A DNA stretch of 64,000 nucleotides from Daphnia carinata (taxonomy: Eukaryota > Arthropoda > Branchiopoda > Diplostraca > Daphniidae): contig NC_081340.1 in the NCBI RefSeq assembly GCF_022539665.2, positions 6,137,357-6,201,356 on the forward strand. The letters run 5' to 3'. The translations under genes were made by a program, and so were the position numbers. This document shows positions 25,487 to 37,700 of this stretch, in pieces (position 1 is the stretch's first letter; the number at the start of each line of letters is the position of its first letter). The notes beneath the pieces were generated by a model. That model saw only the letters and a list, made by a program, of their open reading frames with translations, had not been told where the DNA came from and ran no database searches.

Positions 25487-26604
25487 CTCTACAGTAAACT
25501 CAACTGTTTTTTCACAAAACAAAAAATTTACCACGTGTTTTCCCACGGAACCTGACAAAGTTGACGTCAACCGACGACTTTAGCAGACGACATAAAAACT
25601 ATCGATATTTTTATCGAAGACGAAGTAATGGCACTGGCTGTAAAACTTCGATTCATAACGCCGGTTTTTAATGGCCCTAAATATAGATTTTTTCTTCTCG
25701 TTTGATTAACAACTTACAAACGAATTTAAACTAATTTACTTCACAGAATTAAGACGAATTTAAGAAAATCCCAAAATTTCTTCAGAAGGAATAAGTCACT
25801 GGCTTCTTTCTATACACAATCAATACCTTGCTAACTTCCTCCATGAACATTTTTTACACAAAGTTTAGACTCGAAAGCATAATTCCTATTTTGTTTGGAG
25901 GAAGATCACCGTGGCAAGAAGGTTTCTATTTTTCAGTAGTCACACCGAAAACCGAAAGCGAAAATTTTGATCTTTTCCATTTTAAAAGTTTGTATGAAAC
26001 TGATTGGTATTGTCGTATGGCGATGGCAAGTACGTAAAACGTTTTGAATGCAATTAACTAACTACATGATCCTTAGGGTTGCTAAATATCGAGCTCGGGA
26101 GTATAAACGTCTTCCTCTGTTTGTTTCAGTAACCAGAAATTTGCGATCATACTATACAGTATATCACAATTCAGCACGACTAAATGCCTTGTACATAACC
26201 CCCATTGATGTTCTATAAAGAGGGAGTTAAAAACAAAAGTGGGTAATAAAAACTGTTTTACCGTCATAAGCTCATAACTCAAAAACTCGAAGCCTCAAGA
26301 AATGGAACTCGTTATCGTCCTTATTTCTACAGGAAATCAGTTTCGTCTTACCAAATGAAAATAATTCGACTTAAAATAGTTTAATATTACCTTTCTACCA
26401 AGAAAAGGTTTGGTTAACTACCTTAACATGTTGTTTTTTCTTTTTAAAATTTAAATGCGATAAATTGTATGCACAAATCCACCCTTTTTTTCTTGTTCTA
26501 TCGTCAGTACGATGAAGGCTAACCATTTTTACAAAAACTGAAAATGTGTTGGCATTTCATCTAAAGCAGATTACGGGCGAAAGTTAAGACCAATCATCCG
26601 GTTT
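25487..26604. other. spacer between QTRT2 stop and NMD3 start
   Basis: Both neighbours run on the minus strand. The NMD3 promoter occupies the low-coordinate end and the QTRT2 3' UTR the other. No further gene was seen; the short open frames at 25828-26037 and 26082-26282 have no family resemblance. Confidence 0.55.
25562..25607. promoter_or_regulatory. CRE-like and DRE-like motifs upstream of NMD3
   Basis: TGACGTCA at 25562-25569 is a full CRE palindrome 76 bases above the NMD3 start codon. TATCGATA at 25600-25607 is the arthropod DNA replication-related element bound by DREF in flies. The spacing suits a housekeeping promoter, but binding is inferred. Confidence 0.4.
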
Positions 26605-28584
26605 TCATGATCTTCGGGAAGTAACAAACTGTTCCAGCATGGAATGAAGAGCTTGTAACTGATCCTCTCGTATGGCCAGACGAATGTTTCGGAAAAAATT
26701 TATATAGTGATGAAGATTGTGCCTGAGAAGCAAACAATTATCAGTGTTGAAATTTTCATAATTAGGCTGAATTATAAAAAGGTAACGTACATCATGAGCA
26801 AAATTGGGCCCTGTAATTCACTCGTTGCACTGAGATGGTGGACGTAACTTCGTGAATACTTACGGCAGCAATAACAAGAACATTCTTCTACCAGTGGCCT
26901 CGTGTCATTGAAATATCTATTCGTATTGATATGCTTAAAAATGATCAATGAATTATAGTAAAATAATTATATGTCGCTTACCGTTTATCTTTCAAATTTA
27001 TTTCGAATATTCGGTCTACGAGTTCGTCCTTGCTATTCTCATTTTCCGGTGAGCCATCCTTTTCGTTCAGGGCTATTGTGGCTGGGGATTTTACGCTTGG
27101 CAACGTTTCAGTAATAAAAGCTTTTCTGTAAACGTAAAGAAAATAAAGATTTTATAATAGGACAGGGAAATTGCCGACCTTACCCGTTTGGCAGCGTATT
27201 GGGAAAAACAAGGGCACCTGCTCTTTCGGCAACAATCCACGGAAATGTTGCATCAAAAATATCAATACCTAAGCATACAAAGAAAACAGTTGAGAATATC
27301 TTGGAATCTTTAAATATTCGATATTTCGACATACCTTTCGATATGAGCTTTAGTAAAATTACGGGTGTGACGGGTCCATGGAACGTACGAGGGAGATTAT
27401 CCGGAAGTGATTCCTGCAACCAAAATAAATTTTAAAATTCACATTTCCTTTTGCCTGTGGATGACTTGGAGTCAACACACGCAGTCCAACAGCATACTAG
27501 GGTTTCTGTTACTACAGGTTCCACATCTTCCCAGATCAAGTTCGCCGCTGATTCACCATTTGTATGGAAGCCTTCTAGAACATAACCAGCAACGTCAAGC
27601 CCTTTCAACTCGGTTATGCAGCGTAACCTCTCCTTAATGTTGTAGCCTCCAGTAACGCAAGCTAGCATAGGGGTGTTTTTTAGGACCTGAAGAAATTTCA
27701 TAATCAACTACTACGTGAGACAAGAAGATTTTTGGATCACCAAACCTCCGATTTTTCTTTCAAATCAGCACATATGCCAGCAAACTTCACTGTATCATCA
27801 ACAGACCTTTTCACCCTTTTCACAGAACTGTTTGACGTTGTGTCTCCATCTACAATTGCTTGAAACATATCTGGCTTTAATGCTTCTATGCATGTTATAT
27901 AGGTTTGGGGATCAATAAGCTTCCTTCCACCTCTTGTCCTGGAAAAAAAGAAGACAGTTGAATCAAGAGTTTCTAAAAAGTCTGATGGTAGAAGATAAAT
28001 AATAGTAATAATAATAATACTAAACAAAAATGAGTGTAAATGTTGCACATTATTTTACGGGTCTACTGTTCAACAAGAATACTGAAAAGTGGCATGACCG
28101 AGAACTAACCACAAAGAAATGGAATTTTTTTCATGATAGCCTTCAGGTGTTGTGGTACCAGAATCTTGAACAGACACATAATTAAGATATTCCTACAAAA
28201 AGAATGTTTTTACTTTCAGTTTAGCATGGCAATGATATTATCAACCTTTAAACCTGCAAAGTCAGCTATTCCTTTTCCAAATGCTTTCACATTTTTTGTA
28301 TGATCAACCAACGTAACAAGTGGCATTTGTAAAATGTGATTCTCAGTTGAAACCATTTGCAGGAGATCATAGCTAAGATGAGGGACAGAAGCCCCCTATG
28401 AAAAATTATACATTTTAATAATGCACTCAGCTAACAAGTAATAATAACAAGTAATAATAATATTTACACGGGTGTGCAGCAAAAGTAGAGGCGTTTCTAA
28501 CACAGCTTCTGGAATTCTTGCAAATTCTGACAGCGAACCTAACCTGGCAGTGGATTTTGCCACCGAAGAGACTGTAAATTTCAT
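26605..28584 (-). CDS. QTRT2: Queuine tRNA-ribosyltransferase accessory subunit 2
   Basis: Ten exons on the minus strand: 28584-28468, 28395-28246, 28192-28110, 27938-27746, 27686-27498, 27413-27335, 27268-27184, 27125-26982, 26916-26791, 26722-26605 (427 aa). It is the non-catalytic partner of QTRT1; together they exchange guanine for queuine at the tRNA wobble position. Family text includes SVKRVKRSVDDT, GIDIFDATFPWIVAERAGA and the zinc site CSCYCCRKYSRSYVHHL (Cys-x-Cys-x2-Cys with a later His). The catalytic aspartate loop of QTRT1 is not expected here. I start at MKFTVSS; an in-frame non-ATG extension exists upstream but is not needed. Confidence 0.95.
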
Positions 28585-30983
28585 TTCAAAAATTGCCACA
28601 ATGTCACGTTACAATTTCAAACAAATGCATGAATATTCATTACACGTGCAAAGTTGACGCCGGAAAGACTTGAATTTAGCAGCCGACAAATTGTTTGGAA
28701 ATGAGTTAATGATTCAATCAGCAGATGCCGCTGGTTAGCGCCAAATTTAAAATGAATATGATCAACCTGAAATCATGCAAAAACGAATAAATAAATCACT
28801 TCCTTTCTAAAGTAACCACTACTAATCAGACCGTTTTCGAATGCTATTGATCTTATCCAAATGGGCAAGGAAGGCGGCTCAAATGGAAGAAGCTGGGAAT
28901 ACCAACTCTTCATATGAAGTCAGCAGGCCTTGCGACATCACAACTTCAACAGGGCGATTCACGGTCAAATTTGAAATCTGAAATTGAATGTAGACATAAG
29001 CCCTCCATGAAGGACAGGCGCGTCGCAGTCGTATAGCCCATAGCGACATCGTCGTTGGCTATCAAAGAGCCGCAAAAACCCGCAATTTCCCGTGGTGAAA
29101 ACTACACGCAATTGCAGACATGGCAACACATGCCAAACCAATCGTCAGTGATAAGTAATTACCAAGTGAAAATCTTGCCCAATTCAGCTTTTCTTTATTT
29201 TCACTTTGTTCGCATTCTATTGAACCGAATTCGATTCGAAGAAAAGTTCGCCCACGGGCTATCGCCGGACGTTTCTCGGTAAAGCGGACGAGGAGAAAAT
29301 GACCCGACATTTGTGATTGGCAGATACTACATTTTAATCATATGCCAGTGTTCTCCAAACAAACAAGCCAATAATAATAATCGGGTTTCGAGATGAATCC
29401 ATTGATGGATGTTGAAAGAAAACGAGCCGGGCGGATTAAAATACACTTAGAAAACGAATCTTTCATGTATTGAGATCGCGGCCTATTTTCCCGTCAATTT
29501 ATGACATGTCATCTGACTGGCAGTCGTGGAAGCCGGCCCATCCACGCACTTGTCCGTCCAGTTAGTTTTTGCCTCAAGGCGGAAGCTCTGCGTCTCTTTC
29601 TCTTTCAGATTTTCTAGTTTGTATAAGGGCATTTTCGCTAAATAAGAAGAAAACCTCAAAAAGAACAGGTATACTGTTATTTAAAAAAGGGTCTTGTTCT
29701 ACTGTTCTTTACCTCTTCTTTACTACCAACTTTTTCCGTTTAGCTGTTCAACATAAATGGTTTCTAACTGACATGATGTAACCATCCGGAATGGCTTTGT
29801 TATTTGCATCCAATAAACCTAAAATCAACAGTTGGCTATTTGAAATGCTTAGTTGTAAAATAACAAGAGGCAAAATTGGCAAATGTTTGAAAGACGTACG
29901 ATACTTATTAGACGGCGATTTGAGGCTAAACGCCGATGCGCTAAAACGCCAAGCTATTATCATTTCAATTCGAAATTGCTCCTAGATGTATGTGTTTATT
30001 TTGTTGTACAATTTGAAGGTAAAAATTCAAAAGCAGCCGGAGAGTAAGACACAACAAACCACATTGTTTCTTTAGCTTGTTTCGTGTTTGCCTCTTCAGT
30101 GATGCGAATTGAAATTGATGTGACGAGAAAGTTTGACAGGAGATGTGAGGCATGGACCATTTTCGTCCATACACATTATTGAAAGTTGGATATGTGGTCG
30201 ATTACAATATGGAAATGAGCTGCAAGTGGTGGCCAAGAGAATCATAGAACGATATCAAGAGGGAATCCACATCATCGATGATGATTCACGAAAGAAACGC
30301 TCCATATTAGGCAATGTAATATGAAGGAAAACCAACTGACACAATCTGTTTTCGTCCACTATCATCTCTCAATCTCCCTCGACAGAAAACCACTATAGAA
30401 GAAATTTAAATGTGGTAATTGAAAAAGAAAAATGGGAGGAGAGATAACAGGCGGAAGTCGCAGACTTCTTTCATGATGGATCGTTCCTGATGTGAATTGC
30501 TTCTTTCTAATTTCTAGTTGAAGTATTTACTTGGTTTCAAATGTTGCGTTCTTTACTTAAAAAAAAAAATCTAAAACTTGCGAGTATTTAGCGTGAAATG
30601 CTGAACCGTAGTTATCAGATGGCTGATGTCGGTTCCGATATAGCTGCAGTCATGGCGATGCGGTTTGGAAAATAAAAGAATTGAGGGCGTGTGTATTATA
30701 TGTGGACCGTTGTAGGCGACTAGTTATAGCCATTGCAATATAATCTCCCCTATAGTCTGAAAGAAATAACAGTTGAGAGAAAACATGTACTATATTTATA
30801 AAAGATGAGAGACCGCATTTCGATTTGCACCATCGGCCGTATAATCATTCAGTTTCCCACCGGGACGCATTGAAACGCCGCCAGGTGAAGAGATGGGCCT
30901 ATTGAACGTGCAGACTGAACGCATTCCTATCTGTCTACGGAAGACTAGAAACCTCGACCTTTTCAGCTATCCAAATTGCCTGC

Positions 30984-31010
30984 TTTTTTTTTTGGGGGGG
31001 GGGGGGGGGG
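30984..31010 (-). repeat. T10-G17 compound homopolymer (C17A10 on minus)
   Basis: Ten T are followed directly by seventeen G, the same compound pattern as at 2442. Confidence 0.9.
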
Positions 31011-31406
31011 AGGGGGATTCAATCAAGTTGATGGGTTTGTTTTAAAAACCACGATGACCAAAGATAAAGAATTTCAACAGGTATAGAAAAATCAATGAAG
31101 TTATCTTCTCCTCCTCCTGACCAAAAGATGTGTTTCTATAGCATCATCGAGGGCATAAAAGAGGAGAGAAAGGGCCAACGATATCACACAATAGTCTCGA
31201 GACTCGAAAGAGAGAGAGAGAATAAGTTACAGTTATTGCACTACTAGTAGTCATCATAGTCTTGGGTTCTTATATAGCGAGCAATTGGTCATCGTGGAGA
31301 AACGAGAGAAAAGGGGAGAAAAAAAAAAAAAGAAAGAAGGAGGTGCACACTGTTCGTATGTTCGTATAGCAGCTCCCTGCTGATTCAAACCGTGCCAGTC
31401 GTTCTG

Positions 31407-31415
31407 TCAGTGCCG
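31407..31415 (+). promoter_or_regulatory. initiator-like TCAGTGCCG, first NADK promoter
   Basis: TCAGT is the classic arthropod initiator core. The nine-base TCAGTGCCG occurs here, about 200 bases above the first NADK start codon, and again at 39797-39805 just before the most downstream alternative start. Use as a start site is inferred. Confidence 0.35.
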
Positions 31416-31612
31416 GACGGGCAGGAAGCAACCTCAGTCTCTCCCGCGTTCTTATTCTCTTTCTCTACCCTTTTTTTGTTTCGTTTGTTGGAAAATTTTT
31501 TTTTGCAGTTATCGTATAGAGTTGATCAAGCATTTTCCTCCGCTTCTTAATCTACGCGTAATACAATCGTCACCAAAGTGCTGCGAAAAGAGTTAATTTG
31601 ACCGCTTCGAAA

Positions 31613-31794
31613 ATGATGGAAGGAGATTTGAAACTGGCTCAGGTCTTGGCACGCATGAGCACCAATAATTCGAGGAGTAACAGTCCGGCTCGAACGGGCA
31701 GCCCAAATCCGGGTGCAGATGGAGGTGGGACGGCCAGCGACGACTCCATCAAAACGCACGCTTCCATGGTGCTGGAAAAGATTCAAGGCTTCAG
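31613..31794 (+). other. NADK: NADK alternative first exon 1a
   Basis: Starts at tandem ATG codons ([15 protein letters not shown]) and ends in phase 2 at a GTGAGT donor. Splicing to 38616 gives ...QGFRRTRSL, as in vertebrate NADK. Sixty residues, rich in Ser, Asn, Pro and Gly. Confidence 0.75.
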
Positions 31795-34700
31795 GTGAGT
31801 CTCTATTTTGATTATTACTCAAATGAAAACCTAAAGAGATTGGCGGATTCGAACGTTGATATGGGCAAGTGAGTTTCTCCCAGACTTGGGTTCCAAATCG
31901 GGCGCGGGAGTGCAAACGGTGGTCGAACTCGTCAAGGCGTGATTCACGGCACTTTCGTCTCTCCCGCGTTTCACTCTCGCAAATGACATGCGCGCAAATG
32001 AAGCAATCGCGCGCTATAACCTCATTCGCCAAGGATTTATTCCTCTATCGTTAAGGAGATAATCATTCAATTTGCGAGCCACGTCCACCTTCTTTTTTGT
32101 TTATCTTCAGAACTAATAATAATAAGACGGCGCACGAATTTGGCCAATTGTTGCGCATGCCGCTGGCCCTTTTTTTGCCCAAAACAACGCGCTTAAAAAG
32201 TCTTTGCAGCCGGTTTGCACGCGAGATCGTGACAAAGATGGCGTATTCTTTGCGTCCCAACATTCGACAGACGCCCTACCAAAAGGCAATGTCTTGCGCA
32301 TAGTTACGCATTACGTTGAGCTTCTATTTTCTACTACTACTCTCTTTTTCCACCGACGACTTGGGGTCCCATTAACCTCAATCCGACCTTAAAGTCTGGG
32401 GCCGCTTTTTTCAAAACATTTTTTTTTCTTGCTTTTCACATTTGTTTTTCAATTGATTTAACCTCCCATCGTGATCATCTCGTTCCTTACAGCCCAGCGG
32501 GAGTGTTGGTCGCCACTGAACAGATCAAAACCCCCAAGATGTCTTGCCGACGCCGCGAGGAAGCCAGTCATTTGTTTGCCCAATGTTTTCGATTTTTTTT
32601 CCCTTCTTTCTCTCGTTCAACTATTATGCTGCCTCATCATTTGACTCGACCCCCCTCCTTGATAAAGAAGAAAAAAAAAAATTAAACGCGTTCAGTAAAG
32701 CGTTAATGACCTATACCGTGGGTCTGTATTATAGCCGGAGGGAAATATTACGTGAGTCCAATGAGTCCAACTCAACGTGCGTGAGATCAAAGCAATGTTT
32801 AAAATAAAAAGGGCCAGACAACGCAGGAAAACTCCACCTTTCCCCTCACAAAACGATACGGGATCCGATCGTGAAAATGTGCTGTCGACCTTGTTTGTCT
32901 TAAGATGTTGATTGCGTACGATTAGACGATCACGAAATCGTTACGAGATCATACAATCGATACACAATGAGGAAAATGGCTGATGGGGGGTGAACAATAG
33001 GTGTACACACTCATAAAAAGGGGAACTTTAATGCAAATGCTGCGGTCGATAAAAGAGATGGCAGACAACGGCGAATTGAACTGTCAACGATTTTCTTCAC
33101 GAGACCCTTAGAGTTTCGTCGAATAGGCCTCTAACGTGTACACAAGTGACAAAACGGAACGATGATGGAGCGCTGCCATTGGTTCTCCTTTCTCTCGTGA
33201 AAACAAGTTAAACAACAGTCCCGAAACCGATAACTTGGAGATTGTGGCGCAAAAACGAGTGGGTATATACAAAACGACTGCTCCCTTCCATATTACTCGA
33301 GATGCAAATATGTAGTCGAAAGCTTTAAAGCCGGTCTCGAGTGTGTCTGCACGTCTGTTTGTTCTTTTACTTTTCCTTCGCTTTTTTTGATTTTCACAAT
33401 AGAAAGCTCCTCTCCCGACTTCGAATCGAATCGGGGACAAGCAAGCCACTAATCATTTCTCTTCAACACCATCCTCCTGGCTTCTGCCTTCTCATTTTTA
33501 CATAATTTTCTCAAATGTTTCTTTAGACGTTCATTTTTTTTTCCACAAAAAATGAAAAATAATAACAATAATTTCAGCTACGCTTTTTTTATAACGTCGC
33601 GTCAACATGACAGAAAGGAAATGGACGTGTGTTAAAAGCACAGCATCTGCGCAATGTACATCCAGCAATTTAAAAAAAGATACGCACGCCGAGAGAATGG
33701 CGGGACGAATTCAAATGTGAGTCTCTTATCGTTCATCATCACTAGGAATAAGGAAAAAAAAAAAATTAAAAGGCATATGCAACAGCAGTTTAAAAAAGGG
33801 CTATGGAGCTATCATCAGTTAATGTCCGAAAAGAAATTCTATCGGCCTTTATATCCATTAGCTGTCATCCACATTATCGCGCCAATCCATCTTGGACAGC
33901 GTGAAATAGAAACGAGTTCCATCACCTATTCTAACGTATAGAATTCCCGCGTGATTTCATTTGAATGCAACACACCCATCAAAATGGCATACTTTCCCCT
34001 CAACAACGTTTAGATTAAGCTATAAAAAAAAGGAACTTTAATGCTTTTGAATGTTGTACACGTTTGAAGTGGAAAAATAAGATTGAGACACGTATGGGAC
34101 GAGAGAAAAAAGAAGGAGAAATGCTTAACGCTTCGAATAATGAAAGGTTTCTAATTCTACTGGGCGAAAGCAAAACGAGAATTGGAACAGTAATTTTTTT
34201 GTTCTTTTTTTTTTTCATTTACGAGTTCTACCTGGTGGGAGGTGTAATTATGTTTCCAGAATCGCTCGGTCAGCAGACGTTCCAATAACCGACGCGCTAT
34301 TATCTCGTCAAAAACTATAAATATAAGGTTGAAAGGGGTTCTAGTTATACGGTTCGCTCAAAGCTGTGTGTGCAAAGCTATGTTCCTGATTACTGAAGAC
34401 AAACAATAGAAAACTTAGTTATTAATTAACCATTCGTCTTTTGCGGTTTGGCGAGAGGATACGTCTCAAATTAAACCTTTTTTTCTTTCACATTTGCATT
34501 GCCGAACATCAGAGCTTTTTTTTTCGATTCGAATGTTTTTTGAAATCATGTTACGCCATCTGTTGGGCTATTTATGGCCCAATAAATCTATCCGCTAGAT
34601 GACAGATTACTTGTGGGAAACAGGAAACCTTTTTTTAAAAAAAACCGGATTGCGTCGGAAATAACCGCCAATGAAAGAAAATGAAATATTCTTTTAATAA

Positions 34701-37700
34701 ATACTCCTAAGCGATTTACAACCGGAAATAAGGCAACAAAAAGATATGAATTATTTCAATTTATCCTGACGACAAGGTCGAAGTGATTGACCTTGCGTTT
34801 CGCAATGTCTTTTACGGTCAGGCTGTCAAAAAGGAAGTCATATTTTCCGACCTCAAACATAAACACAACAACGTCAAGATGACGACCACATTTACGAGCT
34901 ACTACACGTTTAATTCCAGTCTCTGTTGTACGTCGACCTTCCCAAAACTGATCCCGACGTACGCTCGTTTCCGCAAAAAGAAATGGAGGCTGTCAAAAGA
35001 AGTAAACCTCAAGATTTGATATATACTAGCCAGGATATGACTCGTTGCGTAACCGACGCTTTAAAGAGGAAAGAACAGCGGACAATTCAATCATGTGAGT
35101 TGCAAAGCCGGTGAGTAAAAAATGGCCGTTCTTTTATTAGCATATCAGACGAGGAAAAAGGAACTTGGAAACAGATTTCCAAAAAGCAATACACCATTTG
35201 TGCGAAGGTCAAAGAGAAAAACGAAACAGCCAAACGTTTCGTGAAGATGTAAATGAAAAGGTGACGGTCAACCAAGCGAACAAATTGCATCATCGAATAA
35301 ATTGACAAATGCATGTGTTTTTATCGTCCAACCCTACCTGAGTACCGGTTCTGTTATTTTTATTGCCCTAAAATGGGCAAAATGAAAAAAAATTGTGAGA
35401 CATCGCTTAAGAAGAAAGAGCAAACTAAATTGTACTTAGATAAATGGACCGATTGTGATAACGTGAAACCTATAGACAAGCGTGATAACAACGTCTATCC
35501 CGTTCAGTTGGCATCCGAACCGTCTGTCCAACAGGCGGTTTTTGGACTGCACACAAATTTTGGTTCGATATCCATTTGTTCCACGTGATTCGCGAGAAAA
35601 ACAGTGCCAAAAACCCCCCTCCCTGTCAAAATAAGTTGACAAAGTCTGTAAAAAATCAGGTAAAAATTCCCCGTCTGTAGCAATCTCCTGATCGAGATTC
35701 AAATACCTAGCGCACCTTGTTCGTCTGCTACATCTCTTGTCTACACACAGTGTGTACAAAAAAAGAAATCAAACATTTCCTCCTGGGCTCCTCGTGAGTC
35801 TTGTTTTTAGCTTCTAATGAAAGGTTAGAGAGGGGAGAAGGAAAAAAAAATGCAATATTAGCTCAAGGGGGAATAAAGCTTTGTTTACCGTATAAAGGTA
35901 AAAAAAAGGTATGGACAGAGAAGAGAGAGAGAGAGAGAAGGCCACTATCTTTTTAAACTTTTCCCTTTTATTCATTTCGCTTGGAAAGACGAAAAAACTC
36001 TCTCTGTTTTGTGCGCGTTTGGTCACAGTCGGCTCTAGTGGCTTGTTTTGATTGGAAAGCTCCCGAAGCTCAGCTCAGTTCGGAACTTCCCCCTTTTCTT
36101 CGTGTCGTTGTTGTTTTTGTCACCCGTCTTTCTGCGTCAAACGACATTCTTCTACCCGCCCTCCATTCAAGGAATTCTTTTTTTACGTTTGTCGGCCTGA
36201 GGAAAATTTCTAATCGAAAATAATACCCAACGAAAGAGATCAAGCGACACCCACCCAACAACCCGTTTTTATTTTTGAATTTTTAAAGAAAAAAGGCCAC
36301 AGTTACATGACAGACTCACTGGTGAATATATCCCTTACTGTGATTTCTAGACGTTTTCGGACGTAAACAATTGAATTATCGTCTTGTGTGTTGAAATCGT
36401 GTTCACGTTTTTCGATGATGATGGTAAGGTGCGACTCACATTCATCCGAATCTGTTACACATAACGCTAGCCAGACCTTTGGCTGGAAATCACCGACTAA
36501 TAACAAGGCTGCTGTTGTTGCTTCATCACCACAATCGATGATGATCACCAATGTTACAACAACAGCAACGGGAATTTGGCCACTCGACCTGGAAGGTCAT
36601 ACCCGTAACGTCAAACCAGAAGATCAATTCTCCCGCACGAGATCGGGAACTTGGCCGTAAGTCATTTAGCTCTCGACGAAACTTTCTTTTTCTTCTTTGA
36701 AATTTTTTTTTGCCATCCCTTTCAGCAAACTAATCCCACCAAAAGAAGAAGGAAAAAAAGGGGGGCTTTGAAAAAGGCTTTAGCCATTTGAATGACGTCA
36801 CTGACAGCTGACTGCGCATGACTTGCTGTTTAGCAGTAGCCGTTGACAGCGACAGACGGAAACTAAATCTTTTTTTTTTTTTTGCTCTCTGCATTTTTAT
36901 TGTCACAAATGGTTTGATCCAGATTTTTAGTTGTCGTCATTTTGCACGGCCACCACCTCTTCGTTTTACATAAAAGTCGAGTAGGAAATAAGCTCAGAGC
37001 TGTGTTTTCCCTCTGATCAGCAGCGTGTCGTAAGAAGTCGTCAAGGGCAATGTGCAATGAAAAGTGCACGACTTTATAGCCTTGTAGGCGGCTACAGAGG
37101 TGAAAAATAAAGAGGCTTGTGATTCTCGTTTAGTCTCGTTTTTTTAGCGCAGAAGAGATAATCGAAACGTTAAAACAATGGAGTGTCAAAGTCATAAACA
37201 GACAATACCTCCTGTTGGGGACCAGGTGGACAATGTGCCATTTGACATTGGCAACGGAAGTGAAGAATCTTCACTCAGTTTGAACGATGCAAGCCATCAG
37301 TGCAGGTGTAAAGAAGACAAGTGAGTATATTAATATGTATATGACCCAGACTTTGTTTGATGACAGGATGTTTTTTTAAATAACAATTTTTTGTTGTGTG
37401 TGTGGTTTGCTTGAGGGCAGTGTGGGGGAGAACCTGGAATGTGATTGTCCTTTGGAAAGCGACTGGAGGGCAACACATAGCCTGCAGGAGTCTTGTGCCT
37501 TAGTGACACAGCCAAATTTCAACCACAGTTTAATGGATCACTTACTAAAGCAGTTTTTTTTTCTTTTTGGGTTATACAATCAGAGTGGCAACCAGTTGAG
37601 TGCCAGGTTGTCTTTCAGTTGTCCTGCACTTGAACTGAACTCGCAGTCAGGTTTAGCTGGAGGATAAACCAAAAAAAAAAAAAGAAACAAGACCATCAAC

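Larger units (their letters stand above)
28585..31612. other. divergent spacer between QTRT2 and NAD kinase
   Basis: The 3 kb between two head-to-head genes contains no recognised gene. A 47-codon open frame at 28841-28981 and overlapping frames at 29055-29310 look ordinary. A T10-G17 run lies at 30984-31010 and the region nearest NADK contains GAGAGA and poly-A runs. Confidence 0.5.

Noticed and set aside
28841-28981. 47-codon open frame starting MLLILSKWARKAAQMEE
   Set aside because: Short, without splice partners or family resemblance, in the spacer between two divergent genes.
29055-29310. Overlapping open frames on both strands of 75 and 82 codons
   Set aside because: Mutually antisense with no recognisable protein text; likely chance.
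32493-32590. Exon-like open stretch after TTCCTTACAG with text [18 protein letters not shown] in the NADK intron
   Set aside because: It is in phase with first exon 1a, but no donor gives the phase needed for 38616; kept only as a possibility.
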